DNA of 64,000 nucleotides from Mesoplasma syrphidae (GTDB lineage Bacteria; Bacillota_I; Bacilli_A; Mycoplasmatales; Mycoplasmataceae), in the NCBI RefSeq assembly GCF_002843565.1, contig NZ_CP025257.1, positions 248,001 to 312,000 of the forward strand, given 5' to 3'. Positions 63,519 through 64,000 of the stretch are shown piece after piece. Both the position numbers and the translations under genes were made by a program. Under the pieces are notes generated by a model. The model did no database searches. It was not told where the DNA came from and saw only the letters and a list, made by a program, of their open reading frames with translations. Position 1 is the first letter of the stretch, and each line of letters begins with the position of its first letter.

Positions 63519-64000
63519 ATGAAAAATATAAAATTGAAACCATTAATGATATCAATCTTTATTTTGCTGACATCATTTTTAGCTACATTTGCTAGTAGTT
63601 GTACACCATCATCTTTAAGAGAAGATTTTCCTGCAAATGGAAAAATTATTACTAATGAAAAATTTATAAAAGGTGTTGATGTTTCTTCTTATGCAGAAAT
63701 TATTGAGCAGAGTACATTAGATAATGGAGAAGTAAAATCTTATAGTAATTTAACAGATGACGAGCAAAAAATTTATTACAATTTTGCTGGTGAAAAAGAA
63801 AACTTATTCAAGATACTCGCAGACAATGGCGCTAATTCAATTAGATTAAGAGTTTGAAATGACCCTTATGAAAATGGCCAAACCTATGGTGGAGGACATA
63901 ACGACATAGATACTAATATTTGGATAGCAAATCAGGCTAAGAAAAATGGAATCAATGATGTCTTATTAAACTTTCATTATTCTGATTTCTGAGCTGATCC
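63519..64000 (+). CDS. GH53 endo-beta-1,4-galactanase-like lipoprotein (cut by window end)
   Basis: The first 160 codons are visible. Signal MKNIKLKPLMISIFILLTSF...SSC with Cys28 as lipid site. The mature part begins with GH53 landmarks: FIKGVDVSSYAEI, then LADNGANSIRLRVWNDPYENGQTYGGGHNDID, and NDVLLNFHYSDFWADP. GH53 enzymes cut beta-1,4-galactan in plant pectin side chains. The catalytic Glu residues lie beyond the window, so activity cannot be judged. GGAG lies 5 nt before the ATG. Divergent from hsdR. Confidence 0.85.

Overview
The window is 64 kb of very AT-rich DNA from a wall-less bacterium (Mollicutes) that reads TGA as tryptophan: nearly every gene contains in-frame TGA codons at conserved Trp positions, and all genes end in TAA or TAG. 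The lipoprotein signal type (MKKLL..LGA....VVAC), the gene order and the secreted chitinase- and galactanase-like lipoproteins point to the Spiroplasma/Entomoplasma/Mesoplasma side of the class rather than to M. pneumoniae-type mycoplasmas. This placement is an inference; no rRNA or tRNA gene was seen.

Layout. 0.6-9.6 kb: an oligopeptide ABC transporter (oppB, oppC, oppA, then oppD, oppF) split by a small membrane-protein gene on the other strand; both ATPases carry long charged insertions. 9.8-28.2 kb: a Bacillus-like conserved block, rpmB / asp23-fakA-plsX-rnc-proC-smc and ftsY-ylxM-ymdB, with a phosphate-uptake operon (pstS, fused pstC-pstA, pstB, phoU) and a DUF3137-LemA pair inserted between smc and ftsY. 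28.3-33.5 kb: housekeeping genes metK, cutC, trmFO-like, manA and a YhaM-type exoribonuclease. 33.7-36.3 kb: a three-gene ABC export cassette. 36.4-44.8 kb: a collagen-like repeat lipoprotein, an IS3-type element whose transposase has an in-frame TAA, and a leftward operon of two large lipoproteins plus a HIT protein, resembling the hit-p60-p80 cluster of M. hominis. 45-55.6 kb: sufS-sufU, 5-formyl-THF cyclo-ligase, pgi, a BMP-type lipoprotein with a tandem GH18 lipoprotein, dUTPase, and an aldo/keto reductase convergent with a MerR regulator. 55.7-63.4 kb: a complete type I restriction-modification locus. 63.5 kb to the end: the start of a GH53 galactanase-like lipoprotein.

The most striking part is the type I RM locus. 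Two hsdS genes of different specificity point away from a small tyrosine recombinase gene between them. A 25-bp perfect inverted repeat spans both hsdS start codons. The 802 bp between the copies hold the recombinase, one ribosome-binding site and probable promoter (now facing the left hsdS), and one intrinsic terminator (now facing the right hsdS). Inversion would swap promoter and terminator and so change which specificity subunit is made. Further 31-35 bp repeats inside the hsdS genes could exchange recognition domains. This reads as a self-contained epigenetic switch.

Other points of note are a GH18 lipoprotein with one intact and one degenerate catalytic domain, near-identical 187-bp repeats in the collagen-like gene, a 19-bp-spacer MerR-type promoter in front of the aldo/keto reductase gene, and a single-chain PstC-PstA permease.
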